64,000 bases of DNA from CAWEFA01 sp963808135. Lineage in GTDB: Bacteria; Bacteroidota; Bacteroidia; Bacteroidales; DTGW01. The stretch is taken from NCBI GenBank assembly GCA_963808135.1, contig CAWEFA010000124.1, positions 124,001 through 188,000 of the forward strand, in the 5' to 3' direction. The notes under the pieces are model-generated. The model was given only the letters and a program-made list of their open reading frames with translations, did no database searches and was not told the origin of the DNA. A program made the translations under genes and the position numbers. Positions 28,029-36,728 of this stretch are shown here, in pieces; position 1 is the first letter of the stretch, and each line of letters begins with the position of its first letter.

Positions 28029-28598
28029 TCATGCTTTCAGCCAATTTTCAATCATCTTCGCCCCCAATGGCGTAAGCACCGATTCAGGATGAAACTGTAC
28101 ACCCCTTACATCATAGGTTTTGTGGCGCGCACCCATAACCTGGCCTTGTTTGTCAATTGCAGTTATTTCCAAACAATCGGGCATACTATCGCGTTTAATT
28201 ATCCATGAATGGTACCTCCCGCCTTCAAATATTTCGGGAATGCCTTCAAACATCTTCTCATCGTTCGCTGTTTGGATAATCGTTGTTGCAACTCCATGAA
28301 ACACTTTATCGAGGTTTTCAAGTTTACCGCCAAACACTTCTCCAATTGCCTGTAACCCGAGGCACACACCTAAAATGCTTTTTTTAGGCGCCCAGTATTC
28401 AATAAGAAGTTTAAGAATTCCTGATTCATCAGGTAAACCAGGGCCTGGCGATAAGACTATTTTATCATAAGCTGAAAATTTTTCAACCGGTACCTGGTCG
28501 TTTCGAAATACATCAATTTTTTGTTGAAGGATTTTTTCAATTGCATGCACCAGGTTATAGGTGAAAGAATCGTAATTATCCAATACTGCTACTTTCAT
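28029..28598 (-). CDS. trpG: anthranilate synthase component II (glutamine amidotransferase)
   Basis: Supplies ammonia from glutamine to TrpE. Class I amidotransferase triad: nucleophile Cys in GVCLGLQAIGEVFGG, with His and Glu in VQFHPESVLTP. The N-terminus VLDNYDSFTYNLVH and LSPGPGLPDE are diagnostic. Length 189 fits the stand-alone TrpG/PabA type. The gene may also serve p-aminobenzoate synthesis. It is separated from trpE by about 67 bases and is followed immediately by an IVP remnant. Confidence 0.95.
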   Translation of the reverse strand: MKVAVLDNYDSFTYNLVHAIEKILQQKIDVFRNDQVPVEKFSAYDKIVLSPGPGLPDESGILKLLIEYWAPKKSILGVCLGLQAIGEVFGGKLENLDKVFHGVATTIIQTANDEKMFEGIPEIFEGGRYHSWIIKRDSMPDCLEITAIDKQGQVMGARHKTYDVRGVQFHPESVLTPLGAKMIENWLKA

Positions 28599-28665
28599 AA
28601 AATGAAAAATATTTATAATGTTTTAAAAAAAATATTAAAAATAATAGTCCAGTCAAAAAATAAAC

Positions 28666-30063
28666 TCAAATCCCCTCAGCCTGAGCAATAGCATTTTTTA
28701 AAGCTGCTAGTTTATTATTCACTTCATTTAGTTCGTTTTCTTCCTGTGAATCGATAACAATGCCGGCCCCTGCCTGGTAATAGAGAGTATTGTTATCACT
28801 AAGAAACGAACGGATCATGATGGCATGGTTACAATCGCCGTTAAATCCAAGATAACCGATGCATCCCCCATAGTATCCACGTCTATCGCCCTCATATTTA
28901 TCTATCAATTCCATAGCTTTATATTTTGGGGCTCCGGAAAGTGTGCCCATCGGGAATGAATCGGCCAGCACCTGTACGGGATTAAAATCCTGTGGCAATA
29001 CGCCCGATACTATGGATACCATGTGGATTACATGGGAATAAAATTGTATTTCGCGATAGGTTTCAACAATTACCTGGCTGGTATTACGACTAAGATCGTT
29101 ACGCGCCAAATCCACCAGCATAACATGTTCGGCATTTTCTTTTTTATCTTTGGAAAGTTCCTCGGCAAGTTTTTTATCCTGTTCGTCATTGCCTGTACGT
29201 TTAAAAGTTCCGGCAATAGGATGTATGTATGCTTTCCCGCCTTTAATTTCAAGCTCTGCTTCAGGAGATGATCCGAAAATGCGAAAGTTGCCATAATCGA
29301 AATAAAACAAATATGGCGAAGGGTTTATTGAACGTAATGCACGATATACATTGAAATCGTCGCCAGTAAAAGTTTGCTGGAACCTCCGGGAAAGCACAAT
29401 TTGAAAAACATCGCCCCGATGGCAGCTTTCTTTTCCTTTGCCAACAATTTGCATGTATTCTTTATCAGTATGGTTCGAGACTTCGTCATTACCGGCTTTA
29501 AACGGGTAAACGGCAAAGCTCTTGCTTTGTAAAAGCGTTTCAATATTTTCAATACTGCTTTTCTCACCAGGAAGCAAATTTTCAATTATTATCAAACGAT
29601 TGTGAAAATGGTTCACAGCAACGATGTACCTGTAAAAACTGTAATGTACTTCAGGAATATACCTGGTTTCCTCAATTCCCGAATGGAGTTTTATATTTTC
29701 GAAGTATTCAATACTATCGTAAGCAAGGTAACCGAACAGGCCATTTATCGGAACTGGCTCGCCTTCACAGGCAAATGATTGCCGGAACATATCCAGCCTT
29801 TTCGACACCGAAATATCATCCGTTACATGTGTAACTGCGATGTTATCGTTTGGAAAACGCTCGGTTATTTTACCCTTTTCTACGATAAATGAAGCAATAG
29901 GCTTAGCGCAGATAAACGACCAGCTTCCTTTGCTTCCGTGGTAATCCGAACTTTCAAGCAGAATAGTGAAGGGAAAAACATCCCTTAACTTCAGATAAAT
30001 GCTTACCGGCGTATTAGTATCGGCAAGAACCTGTTTTGATATTGTAACAACGCTGTACTTCAT
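28666..30063 (-). CDS. trpE: anthranilate synthase component I
   Basis: Converts chorismate to anthranilate with TrpG. The N-terminal LLESSD motif is the tryptophan feedback-inhibition site, favouring TrpE over PabB. The chorismate-binding domain shows FQIVLSRRFQQ, GSSPEAELEI, HPIAGTFKRTG, HVMLVDLARNDL, FPMGTLSGAPKYKAMELID and YYQAGAGIVIDSQEENEL. Length 465 is normal. It is the first structural gene of the operon. The 5' leader (30064-30337) holds a Trp-rich leader peptide and a terminator. Confidence 0.96.
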   Translation of the reverse strand: MKYSVVTISKQVLADTNTPVSIYLKLRDVFPFTILLESSDYHGSKGSWSFICAKPIASFIVEKGKITERFPNDNIAVTHVTDDISVSKRLDMFRQSFACEGEPVPINGLFGYLAYDSIEYFENIKLHSGIEETRYIPEVHYSFYRYIVAVNHFHNRLIIIENLLPGEKSSIENIETLLQSKSFAVYPFKAGNDEVSNHTDKEYMQIVGKGKESCHRGDVFQIVLSRRFQQTFTGDDFNVYRALRSINPSPYLFYFDYGNFRIFGSSPEAELEIKGGKAYIHPIAGTFKRTGNDEQDKKLAEELSKDKKENAEHVMLVDLARNDLSRNTSQVIVETYREIQFYSHVIHMVSIVSGVLPQDFNPVQVLADSFPMGTLSGAPKYKAMELIDKYEGDRRGYYGGCIGYLGFNGDCNHAIMIRSFLSDNNTLYYQAGAGIVIDSQEENELNEVNNKLAALKNAIAQAEGI

Positions 30064-30201
30064 GGCTTATAATTTTTTTACCAAAATCACACCACAATAA
30101 AAATTTTCCACCCGGTAGTGATTAGGTATGGTTTTTTAATTAAGTAAGTTAATATGTTTTCATTTTCTACTTTCATATTTTTTTATCCTAAAAAATTCAT
30201 C

Positions 30202-30235
30202 AAAAAAAAAGCTTGCCGTGATTCGGCAAGCCTTT
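30202..30235 (-). terminator. trp leader terminator (putative attenuator)
   Basis: On the minus strand: GCTTGCCG, loop AATCA, CGGCAAGC, then nine T. The stem can extend by a G-U and three A-U pairs. It lies after the leader peptide stop and about 140 bases before the trpE start, so it must be read through for operon expression. Confidence 0.75.
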
Positions 30236-30271
30236 CTGATTTTATGTTTTTTATCCTGAAAATAAAACGGG

Positions 30272-30337
30272 CTAATCCTCCTCACGGTATTTGAGAAGCG
30301 TGCGCCACAACCAACCATTGTTTTTCAGAATTTTCAT
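30272..30337 (-). CDS. trpL: trp operon leader peptide
   Basis: A 21-codon ORF starting ATG at 30337 and ending TAG at 30272. It begins MKILKNNGWLWRTLLK and ends in YREED. Tryptophan codons are at positions 9 and 11 (TGG TTG TGG), a very unusual density for a chance ORF. It is followed by a strong terminator and then trpE. This is the layout of ribosome-mediated attenuation. A stem of CUUCUCA / UGAGGAG lies in the 3' part of the leader, but I could not identify a convincing antiterminator by eye. No cleanly matching promoter was seen upstream (30338-30539). Confidence 0.7.
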   Translation of the reverse strand: MKILKNNGWLWRTLLKYREED

Positions 30338-30539
30338 TTTTACAAATTCAATTATTAATACAAATGAAAGAATAATTTTATTAAAATGCAACTGACTTTG
30401 ATAAATTTTATTTATAGCCTGTAAATTTGACGATTAATTTTTGCAATTTTAGCATAGATTAAAATAGTTAATGATATTGGCAACTTTACACATTCCCCTT
30501 TTATAAAACAATATTTTACAATTTGATACTGCCTTTGAA

Positions 30540-31910
30540 TTAATATAACCTTTCACCTAAAGCAGCTTTCAATTTAAAAATACTGACAACATAATCAATT
30601 TGGGCTTTCAAAAGTGACAACTGGCTTTCAGATACAGCAGTGGTGGCATCCAACAAATCGAGATTGGTAATTACACCTGTATTGAAATTGACTTTGGCCA
30701 ACGACAGCGCTTCAAGAGCATGGTTCAACTGCAATTTGAATTGTTTAACTTTTTGATTCGAGGAGGTTACATCCGTTTCACTTTCTACCACTTCATTGGT
30801 TATATTTCGTTTGGCCAAGTCTGTTTCGAATCCCAAAGTCTGTATTGAAGATTTTGCAAGTAGCAGATTACTCCTTGTCCTTGTGGCATTGAAAATGGGA
30901 ATATTTAACCCTGCGCCTGCAACAAAATCGGCTCTGAATTTATTTAAATCCATTAAATATCCATTTTTCCCTCCCCCGGAAGCAAAAATATTTACTGATG
31001 GATAGTAATCCGCTTTAACAACATTATAATGAAGTTCAGCTAAAGATTCCTTCTGCTGGGCTATTTTTATTTCATCGCGATTATTTAAAGCATACAATAT
31101 CAGAGAATCTTGCTGTATAATTGGCAATGCAACCGCAATTTCTTTTTTCATAAGATGAGCCGAATTCTCAGGTTGCCCCATTAAAGAATTCAGGATTGAG
31201 AACTGCACTTTCAATGAAGTTTCCAAATCGAGCTTCTGACTTTCAACATTGGAAATCCTGACCTGCGTAGTTAATATTTCATATTGCGTTGCAGAACCGG
31301 TTTCCTTCTTCTTTTGTACATATTCCAAATGCTCCTGTAAATTATGAAGTTCCTCGTTTTTAATTTCAATTGCTTCCTGCAAATAAGCAAGTAAATAAAA
31401 ATTAATAGTTACAGCCATCGCTAATTTTTGCTTCACTTGTTCAAGCGATTGTTTGGTTACCTCTTTATTCTCTTTTTCAAAAGTGATATTTCTCGCAGTT
31501 TTCCCAAAATCGAAAATACTTTGGGAATAGTTTACTGATGCTGAATAATTATCAGCAGGAAATAATTGAAAAGATCCCAAATTTGGAAAAGTTATTGAAG
31601 GCGCAGGCCCAAGACGCGAATAAGAAGCCGTGCCATCAATTGTCGGAAAATATCCGGCACGTGCAAGCCCTATTTTTGCATCAGCAGCATTTAAGGCTTC
31701 TTCAGCTTCCTTAACGGTCGGATAATTTTGAATTACCTGGCTGATTACCTGGTTTAACGAAAGCGAATCGCCAGCTAATTGCTCAGTTGAATTTGCATTT
31801 GCCTGGCTGTTAACTGCAATTTCAGAATAAAAACAGGCAAAGAATGTAATTATAAAATTTAAGAATAAATTCCGATATTGAATTTTACCAATCATAGTCG
31901 TTTTTTTCAT
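30540..31910 (-). CDS. TolC family outer membrane efflux protein
   Basis: Outer-membrane channel of a tripartite pump. An N-terminal signal sequence (NLFLNFIITFFACFYSEIAVNSQA) leads into two repeated OEP helical/strand units (LSLNQVISQVIQNYPTVKEAEEAL..., then TGVITNLDLLDATTAVSESQ...LLKAQIDYVVS). Length 456 fits. It is the last gene of the TetR-HlyD-MFS-TolC efflux operon, 12 bases after the MFS gene. Substrate is unknown. Confidence 0.92.
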   Translation of the reverse strand: MKKTTMIGKIQYRNLFLNFIITFFACFYSEIAVNSQANANSTEQLAGDSLSLNQVISQVIQNYPTVKEAEEALNAADAKIGLARAGYFPTIDGTASYSRLGPAPSITFPNLGSFQLFPADNYSASVNYSQSIFDFGKTARNITFEKENKEVTKQSLEQVKQKLAMAVTINFYLLAYLQEAIEIKNEELHNLQEHLEYVQKKKETGSATQYEILTTQVRISNVESQKLDLETSLKVQFSILNSLMGQPENSAHLMKKEIAVALPIIQQDSLILYALNNRDEIKIAQQKESLAELHYNVVKADYYPSVNIFASGGGKNGYLMDLNKFRADFVAGAGLNIPIFNATRTRSNLLLAKSSIQTLGFETDLAKRNITNEVVESETDVTSSNQKVKQFKLQLNHALEALSLAKVNFNTGVITNLDLLDATTAVSESQLSLLKAQIDYVVSIFKLKAALGERLY

Positions 31911-31922
31911 TTAAACAATAAT

Positions 31923-33546
31923 TTATTCGGTTAATATTGGTTTTACAGACACTTTCTTTTTCTTTGCATGCAATAATAATATTGGAATTACGCCCACGAT
32001 AGTAATGAAGCTGGCAACTGTAAAATCATCGTCGACGCCCTGAATGAAAGCTTCTTTATTCACCTGTCCAACTATCAGCGACCTGCTTTGCCGCGCAGCC
32101 GTATATAATGAGCTTCCCGCGTTATGTTGAATCTGGTATGTCATTTGGGTTGAAACATTTCTATATTCAGGGGATGTTGATTCTATTGACTGTCCATATA
32201 TTTGAGTATGAAAATTTACCCTTGAAGTAAGTACCGTTGCCAGGATAGCTATGCCAAAACTACCTCCCAATTGCCTTACAATGTTAAACAGGCCAGATGC
32301 CTGCGCCATATGATCGCGCGATATTTCGGATAAAGATATCGAGCTTAATGGCGTAAAAAGTATACCCATTGCAAATCCCCTGATGTACAAACTGGTTGAA
32401 ATGTATGAAGGTTCGGTTAAGAATGAAAAAGAAGAATTTATATAAAAGCTGAAAGCCAACAATGAAATACCCAAAATGATAGGGATTTTAGGATTGAATA
32501 CGATCTCCAACTAAACCGGCTATAGGCGACATTGTTCCCTGTATAATCCCGACAGGTAGAAAAACAGCCCCTGCCTGGATTGCCGTGTATCCAAGGGAAT
32601 TCTGCAAATATAATGGTAACAGGAAAGTGCTTCCAAACATCCCGATACCAAAAATCAGCATAACAATATTGGCAATTCCAAAATTATGATTGGAGAGTAA
32701 TCTCAAATCCATCAGGGGTTCCTTAACTGTTAATTCAGTAGTGATAAAGACAGCCAGAGCGATTGCAGAAATCCCGAAACACAGTAACACATAAGGGGCC
32801 GACCAACCTGCTGCATTTGTAGAGGCATTTCCTTCGGTAAGCGCATAAAGGATTAACGGAAGAAAGGTGCTTGCAGAAATAAACCCTAAAATGTCGAAAT
32901 TACGGGCGTTCTTGTTTTTATATTCCTTTTGTATAACAATGGTTGCAAAAAGCCCCATGATACCAACGGGAACATTAACATCAAAAATCAATTGCCAGTT
33001 AAAATTATCGACCAGAAAGCCGCCCAACAATGGCCCGAATGATACAGATGCCGCAGAAGAGATAGCCCAAAATCCCAATGCCACGCCTCTTTGTTTCGGG
33101 GGAAATTCACGGGTAATAATAGCCATGCCAATTGGTTGAATTGCGCCTGCGCCCAAGCCCTGTATAATCCTCGATATAATAAGCATATTTTCATCGCCGG
33201 ACATTCCGCAAAGGAATGACCCGAAAGTAAACAAAAGCAGCCCCCAGAAATACATCCGCTTAAAACCGAATTTATCAGCAAGCCAGGCTGCAGTGGGCAG
33301 CATAACAGCCATAGCAAGCATATAAGCCGTAAGCACCCATTCAATTTTATCGATGCCAACCCCGAATGAAGCCATAATTTTTGGCAAACCTACATTTACA
33401 ATAGTTGCATCGAGCACAGCCATAAATGTTCCTATCATCACATTGGCAAGCAGCCACCATTTATAATTTGTGCTTTGCGGATGAAATGCCGATTCCCTGT
33501 CGCGAAACAGCATCCGGATGCGATGTGAAGGTGTAATCCTGCGCAT
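31923..33546 (-). CDS. DHA2/EmrB-type MFS drug exporter (frameshifted)
   Basis: A 14-helix drug:proton antiporter of the inner membrane. The first piece (32488..33546) has the DHA motifs VLDATIVNVGLPKI, LADKFGFKRMYFWGL and RIIQGLGAGAIQPIGMA. The second piece (31923..32510) carries the later helices (RGFAMGILFTPLSSISLSEI, GLFNIVRQLGGSFGIAI). The pieces meet at about 32500, where LVGDRI continues as FNPKIPIILG after a one-base shift. A single gene with a small indel is most likely. It begins 2 bases after the HlyD gene. Confidence 0.88.
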
Positions 33547-33548
33547 GT

Positions 33549-34583
33549 TTAATCCTTAATAATTTTAATTACTGCCGACATCCCGGCCAATATTTTATAA
33601 TCTGCGAGAATTTTATGATTTTCAGTTCCTTCAATAGAAATTTTCAATGGCACCCTTTGTGTAATTTTAGTAAAGTTACCAGAAGCATTATTAGGCGGAA
33701 TAAGCGAAAACTGAGATGCCGTATTTGAACCAATTGAAAAGACTTTTCCTTCAAATGTTACTCCCGAGAATGCATCAATGGTAAATTTTACTTTCTGGTT
33801 TATATGAACCTTTGCCAATTTGGTTTCTTCAAGAAAAACAGCAATCCACAGTTTTTTATCGTTTGTTAAAGTAAAAATTGATTGGCCAGGCTGTGTTATA
33901 TCTCCCGGAAGAAGCCAACGCTTGGCTACAATACCGCTAAAGGGCGCATACAGCCGCGTATTATTTATTTGGGTTGTTATAACCCCGATTTGTGCTTTAG
34001 CATTTTCGATTGAAGCAATTGCGCTGTTAATCTGGGCTTTTGAAACTGTTAGCTGCGTTTTGGAAGCGTCGAGCTTTGCTTTTGCCGATTCGTATGACTT
34101 TTGAATATGATCGAATTGTTCTTTTGGAATTACTTCGCCGGCAAATTGGTCTTTCGCACGTTTAAAATCGTCTTGCGATTTTTCATAATCCACATTACTA
34201 ACCTTAATATTTTCCTGGTCTGACTGATATCTGGCTTCTGCCATAACCTGCGAAGCTGAAGCCTGATCTAACATAGCAATGGCCTGTTTTTTCTGCGACA
34301 ATAAATCAGCGCTGTCTAACTCGGCTAACAACATTCCCTTTTTCACAGAATCCGCTTCATCGGCATAAAGATGAACTATCCGGCCAAGAATTTTTGAACT
34401 TACCGAAACATTGTCCGAATCAACATGCGCATCGTCGGTGTAAACGTATTTTGAATATTCCCTGTACCACAAAAATCCAATGATTAATACAATTGCTACT
34501 ACAACAAATAAAGGAATATATCTTTTTATCCCCGTATTTTTTCCATTCGAGGGCTTTCCATTGCCATTATTGTTATTCTCCAT
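33549..34583 (-). CDS. EmrA/HlyD-type membrane fusion protein
   Basis: Periplasmic adaptor linking the MFS pump to the TolC channel. One N-terminal membrane helix (IPLFVVVAIVLIIGFLWY) is followed by the biotinyl/lipoyl hybrid motif (YTDDAHVDSDNVSVSSKILGRI), a long coiled-coil hairpin (~95-200), then the second lipoyl half (LYAPFSGIVAKRWLLPGDITQPGQ) and a beta-barrel. The YTDDA sequence is characteristic of EmrA-type adaptors. Length 344 is normal. It is the second gene of the efflux operon. Confidence 0.93.
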   Translation of the reverse strand: MENNNNGNGKPSNGKNTGIKRYIPLFVVVAIVLIIGFLWYREYSKYVYTDDAHVDSDNVSVSSKILGRIVHLYADEADSVKKGMLLAELDSADLLSQKKQAIAMLDQASASQVMAEARYQSDQENIKVSNVDYEKSQDDFKRAKDQFAGEVIPKEQFDHIQKSYESAKAKLDASKTQLTVSKAQINSAIASIENAKAQIGVITTQINNTRLYAPFSGIVAKRWLLPGDITQPGQSIFTLTNDKKLWIAVFLEETKLAKVHINQKVKFTIDAFSGVTFEGKVFSIGSNTASQFSLIPPNNASGNFTKITQRVPLKISIEGTENHKILADYKILAGMSAVIKIIKD

Positions 34584-34649
34584 AAAATATTTAATAATTA
34601 ATTTAATTGAACAATTCTTTATTTTTAAAATAATATTTCTTTAAATCTA

Positions 34650-35276
34650 TTAATGAGGTTGCGTCAAACCTTTTAAAAAAATTTTAGCAAATGTTTCAAC
34701 CTTTTTTACCAACGTTTCATATTCTTCTAATTCAAGGTAGAACAAACCTTTTTTACTGATGATGCTGTCACGTAAACCTTTTATGATATCAAGAAAAAGG
34801 TCAGTCGTTTCATCAATATTGGCGATAAAAAACTTTCCTTTTGTAACCCCGCTATTCAGAATTTCCTTAATTATCTCCGTTTCATTCTTGCGAAATTGTT
34901 GCCAGTTGCTGCTCATAAAAGGCTTTATACCTTTAAACTCGTCATAGCTGAAGCGGCTTAAATTTAAGAGTGTCCTGAAATAATCCAACTTAATTTTTAC
35001 ATATTCCTCAAGCATTTCAGAAGGATCGTTAACACTCTGAATTTTCTCTTTTACCATCCTGATAAATTCATTCTGCTCTTTTTCAACAACCGCTTTATAC
35101 AAATATTCCTTATCGGGAAAATAATAATACAAAGAACCTTTTGACATATTCAGGTCCGATGCAATTTCCCTCATCGATGTTTTTTGAAGTCCGTATAATC
35201 CGAATCTTTTTTGCGCAGCTTCAATAATAATGTTCAGTTTATCCAAGTTTTCCCCGCTATGCAGAATGTTCACCAT
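34650..35276 (-). CDS. TetR family transcriptional repressor
   Basis: A 208-residue regulator. The N-terminal helix-turn-helix (residues ~12-58) has RFGLYGLQKTSMREIASDLNMSKGSLYYYFPDKEYL, the TetR signature; the C-terminal part is the ligand-binding helical domain. It leads the efflux operon, 66 bases before the HlyD gene, and probably represses it until a pump substrate binds. A dyad overlaps its likely promoter (35316-35347), suggesting autoregulation of the whole operon. Confidence 0.92.
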   Translation of the reverse strand: MVNILHSGENLDKLNIIIEAAQKRFGLYGLQKTSMREIASDLNMSKGSLYYYFPDKEYLYKAVVEKEQNEFIRMVKEKIQSVNDPSEMLEEYVKIKLDYFRTLLNLSRFSYDEFKGIKPFMSSNWQQFRKNETEIIKEILNSGVTKGKFFIANIDETTDLFLDIIKGLRDSIISKKGLFYLELEEYETLVKKVETFAKIFLKGLTQPH

Positions 35277-35315
35277 CAGAAGCCCTAAATTAAATGATTT
35301 TTAAAACAAACAACT

Positions 35316-35347
35316 TTTTGACCATTTTGTTTAAGGCGTCAAAAGTA
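35316..35347 (-). promoter_or_regulatory. probable TetR operator overlapping a -7 box
   Basis: TTTTGAC (35316-35322) and GTCAAAA (35338-35344) form a 7-bp dyad with a 15-bp spacer. The right half overlaps a minus-strand TACTTTTG (35347-35340), which matches TAnnTTTG. A -33 TTTG is not obvious. The rest of 35277-35570 shows no other feature. Confidence 0.4.
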
Positions 35348-35570
35348 ATAATATTTGGTTAGCTGTAAAAAATTATTTTTCGAATAACTTTATCCGTCTT
35401 TAAACTTATATAAAGTCCATTACAAAGTTGACATTTCTTATTTAATCAGAATGATTATAAATTGACGAACAATGTTTCATAATTGATGAATAATTGTGTT
35501 TATTCTCTAATAATGTTCTTAACTTATCCTCGATGAATTATATAGAATTATTGATTGTATGAAATAATCT

Positions 35571-35774
35571 TTGCAATTGTTCGTATCAGAAGGTATTTTT
35601 ACAATAATTGCCGAGAACAATGATATTGGTTTCGATTCAAGCTCTATGGCGGCAGGCATTGGGCTGGTAAATATTAAGTCGCGTGTAGCAGCATTGAATG
35701 GTTCTATAACAATAGATTCAGCCCCAAACAGAGGTTTGTCGTTTCTTATAGAAATCCTCTCCAAAAATGTTTGA
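35571..35774 (+). pseudogene. truncated histidine-kinase remnant (ATPase C-terminus only)
   Basis: Encodes only the last ~67 residues of a HATPase domain (LQLFVSEGIFTIIAEN, GIGLVNIKSRVAALNG, SIDTIDSAPNRG-like end). It is clearly a paralogue of the C-terminus of the intact kinase at 36729..38705. The glycine-rich box has decayed (EDNGVGFD in the intact copy is ENNDIGFD here). The sensor, dimerisation and N-box regions are gone. A 15-base string just upstream (35550-35564) is also present upstream of the intact operon (36570-36584), marking a tandem duplication followed by deletion. Confidence 0.85.
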
Positions 35775-35826
35775 TTCAAAAATAGTTTACTGTTTTCTTT
35801 ACACTTATTTTTATATAATACAGCAA

Positions 35827-36439
35827 ATGGAAGAAAAAACAATAATCATTGCCAATGATCACCAGTTATTTGCCGAAGGTATTTTTAGTATGCTTAATAA
35901 TACCGAATATAAGGTTGTTGGTTACGCAGCTGATGGTATTACATTGTTAAGCCTTCTTAAAGGATTTTTGCCCAATGTGGTTTTGCTTGATATAAACATG
36001 CCCCGGATGAACAGTATTGAACCGGCCCTGCGTTAAGATAATTATGCTGACTATGTACAATGAACCGGGATTTTATAAAGCTGCAATAAAAAACAACTTC
36101 GATGGTTACCTGCTAAAAAATATTCAGCGCTCTGAACTTATCGATGCAATAGAAAAAGTATTGAGAGGCGAAAAAGTGTTCCCGCCCATTGTCAATAATA
36201 ACCTGAAAATCGATAGTAGCGATAAAAGCCTGACAATAGGCGCGATTAACAGTCTTACCGCACGCAAGCGCGAAGTGTTGAAACTTATTGCCGGCCAACT
36301 TACAATGGCGGAAATAGCAACGAAATTAAACTTGTCGCAGCATACGGTTGAAACCTACCGCAAAAACCTGTTACGAAAACTCAACCAGCGAAATACTGTT
36401 GGTTTAGCAGTGCTTGCTGTAAATAATGGTATAAGTTGA
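35827..36439 (+). pseudogene. decayed NarL/LuxR-type response regulator
   Basis: Duplicate of the intact regulator at 38751..39395. The receiver starts MEEKTIIIANDHQLFAEG, in which one acidic-pocket Asp has become Asn. The phospho-acceptor region (VVLLDINMPRM) is kept. Near 36025, 28 bases of the intact copy are replaced by 5, a net 23-base loss that shifts the frame after MNSIEPAL. The downstream frame still encodes the rest of the receiver and a good LuxR helix-turn-helix (LTARKREVLKLIAGQLTMAEIA). This looks like true decay, not a read error. Confidence 0.88.
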
Positions 36440-36582
36440 TTAAAATCGATTTTTATTTACTAAAGCCTTTTTGTTATCAGATATTATTTCAGTTATAGCG
36501 ATAAGAGTTTAATTGGATTCTAATTCCGGGAAAAATCTTTATAATTGTAAGTTATTCGATTATAATAAAATTGATTGTATGA

Positions 36583-36691
36583 AACCCACATGTTAAACAA
36601 CTGTAACACAAAGAACGGATGAATAAAATCTTAGCAAACAACACAAATAGTTTGAATGCTGAGACATGTGGGTTCTCCCGAATAATCGGGA
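36583..36691. repeat. inverted-repeat structure upstream of the TPR histidine kinase
   Basis: AACCCACATGT (36583-36593) and ACATGTGGGTT (36664-36674) are perfect 11-bp inverted repeats about 70 bases apart. They are followed directly by a second hairpin TCCCGA-ATAA-TCGGGA (36676-36691). It could be a regulatory RNA leader of the kinase gene (start 36729) or a small mobile repeat. No ORF lies inside. Confidence 0.5.
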
Positions 36692-36728
36692 CAAGCTATC
36701 CGACCTTTGAAAATTAAATTTTATACGG

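Noticed and set aside
30272..30320. Antiterminator pairing between the Trp-codon segment (UGGCGCACGCUU) and the terminator 5' arm
   Set aside because: About nine pairs with an internal loop are possible, but a ribosome stalled at the Trp codons would mask this segment, so it has the wrong sense for attenuation. Not claimed.
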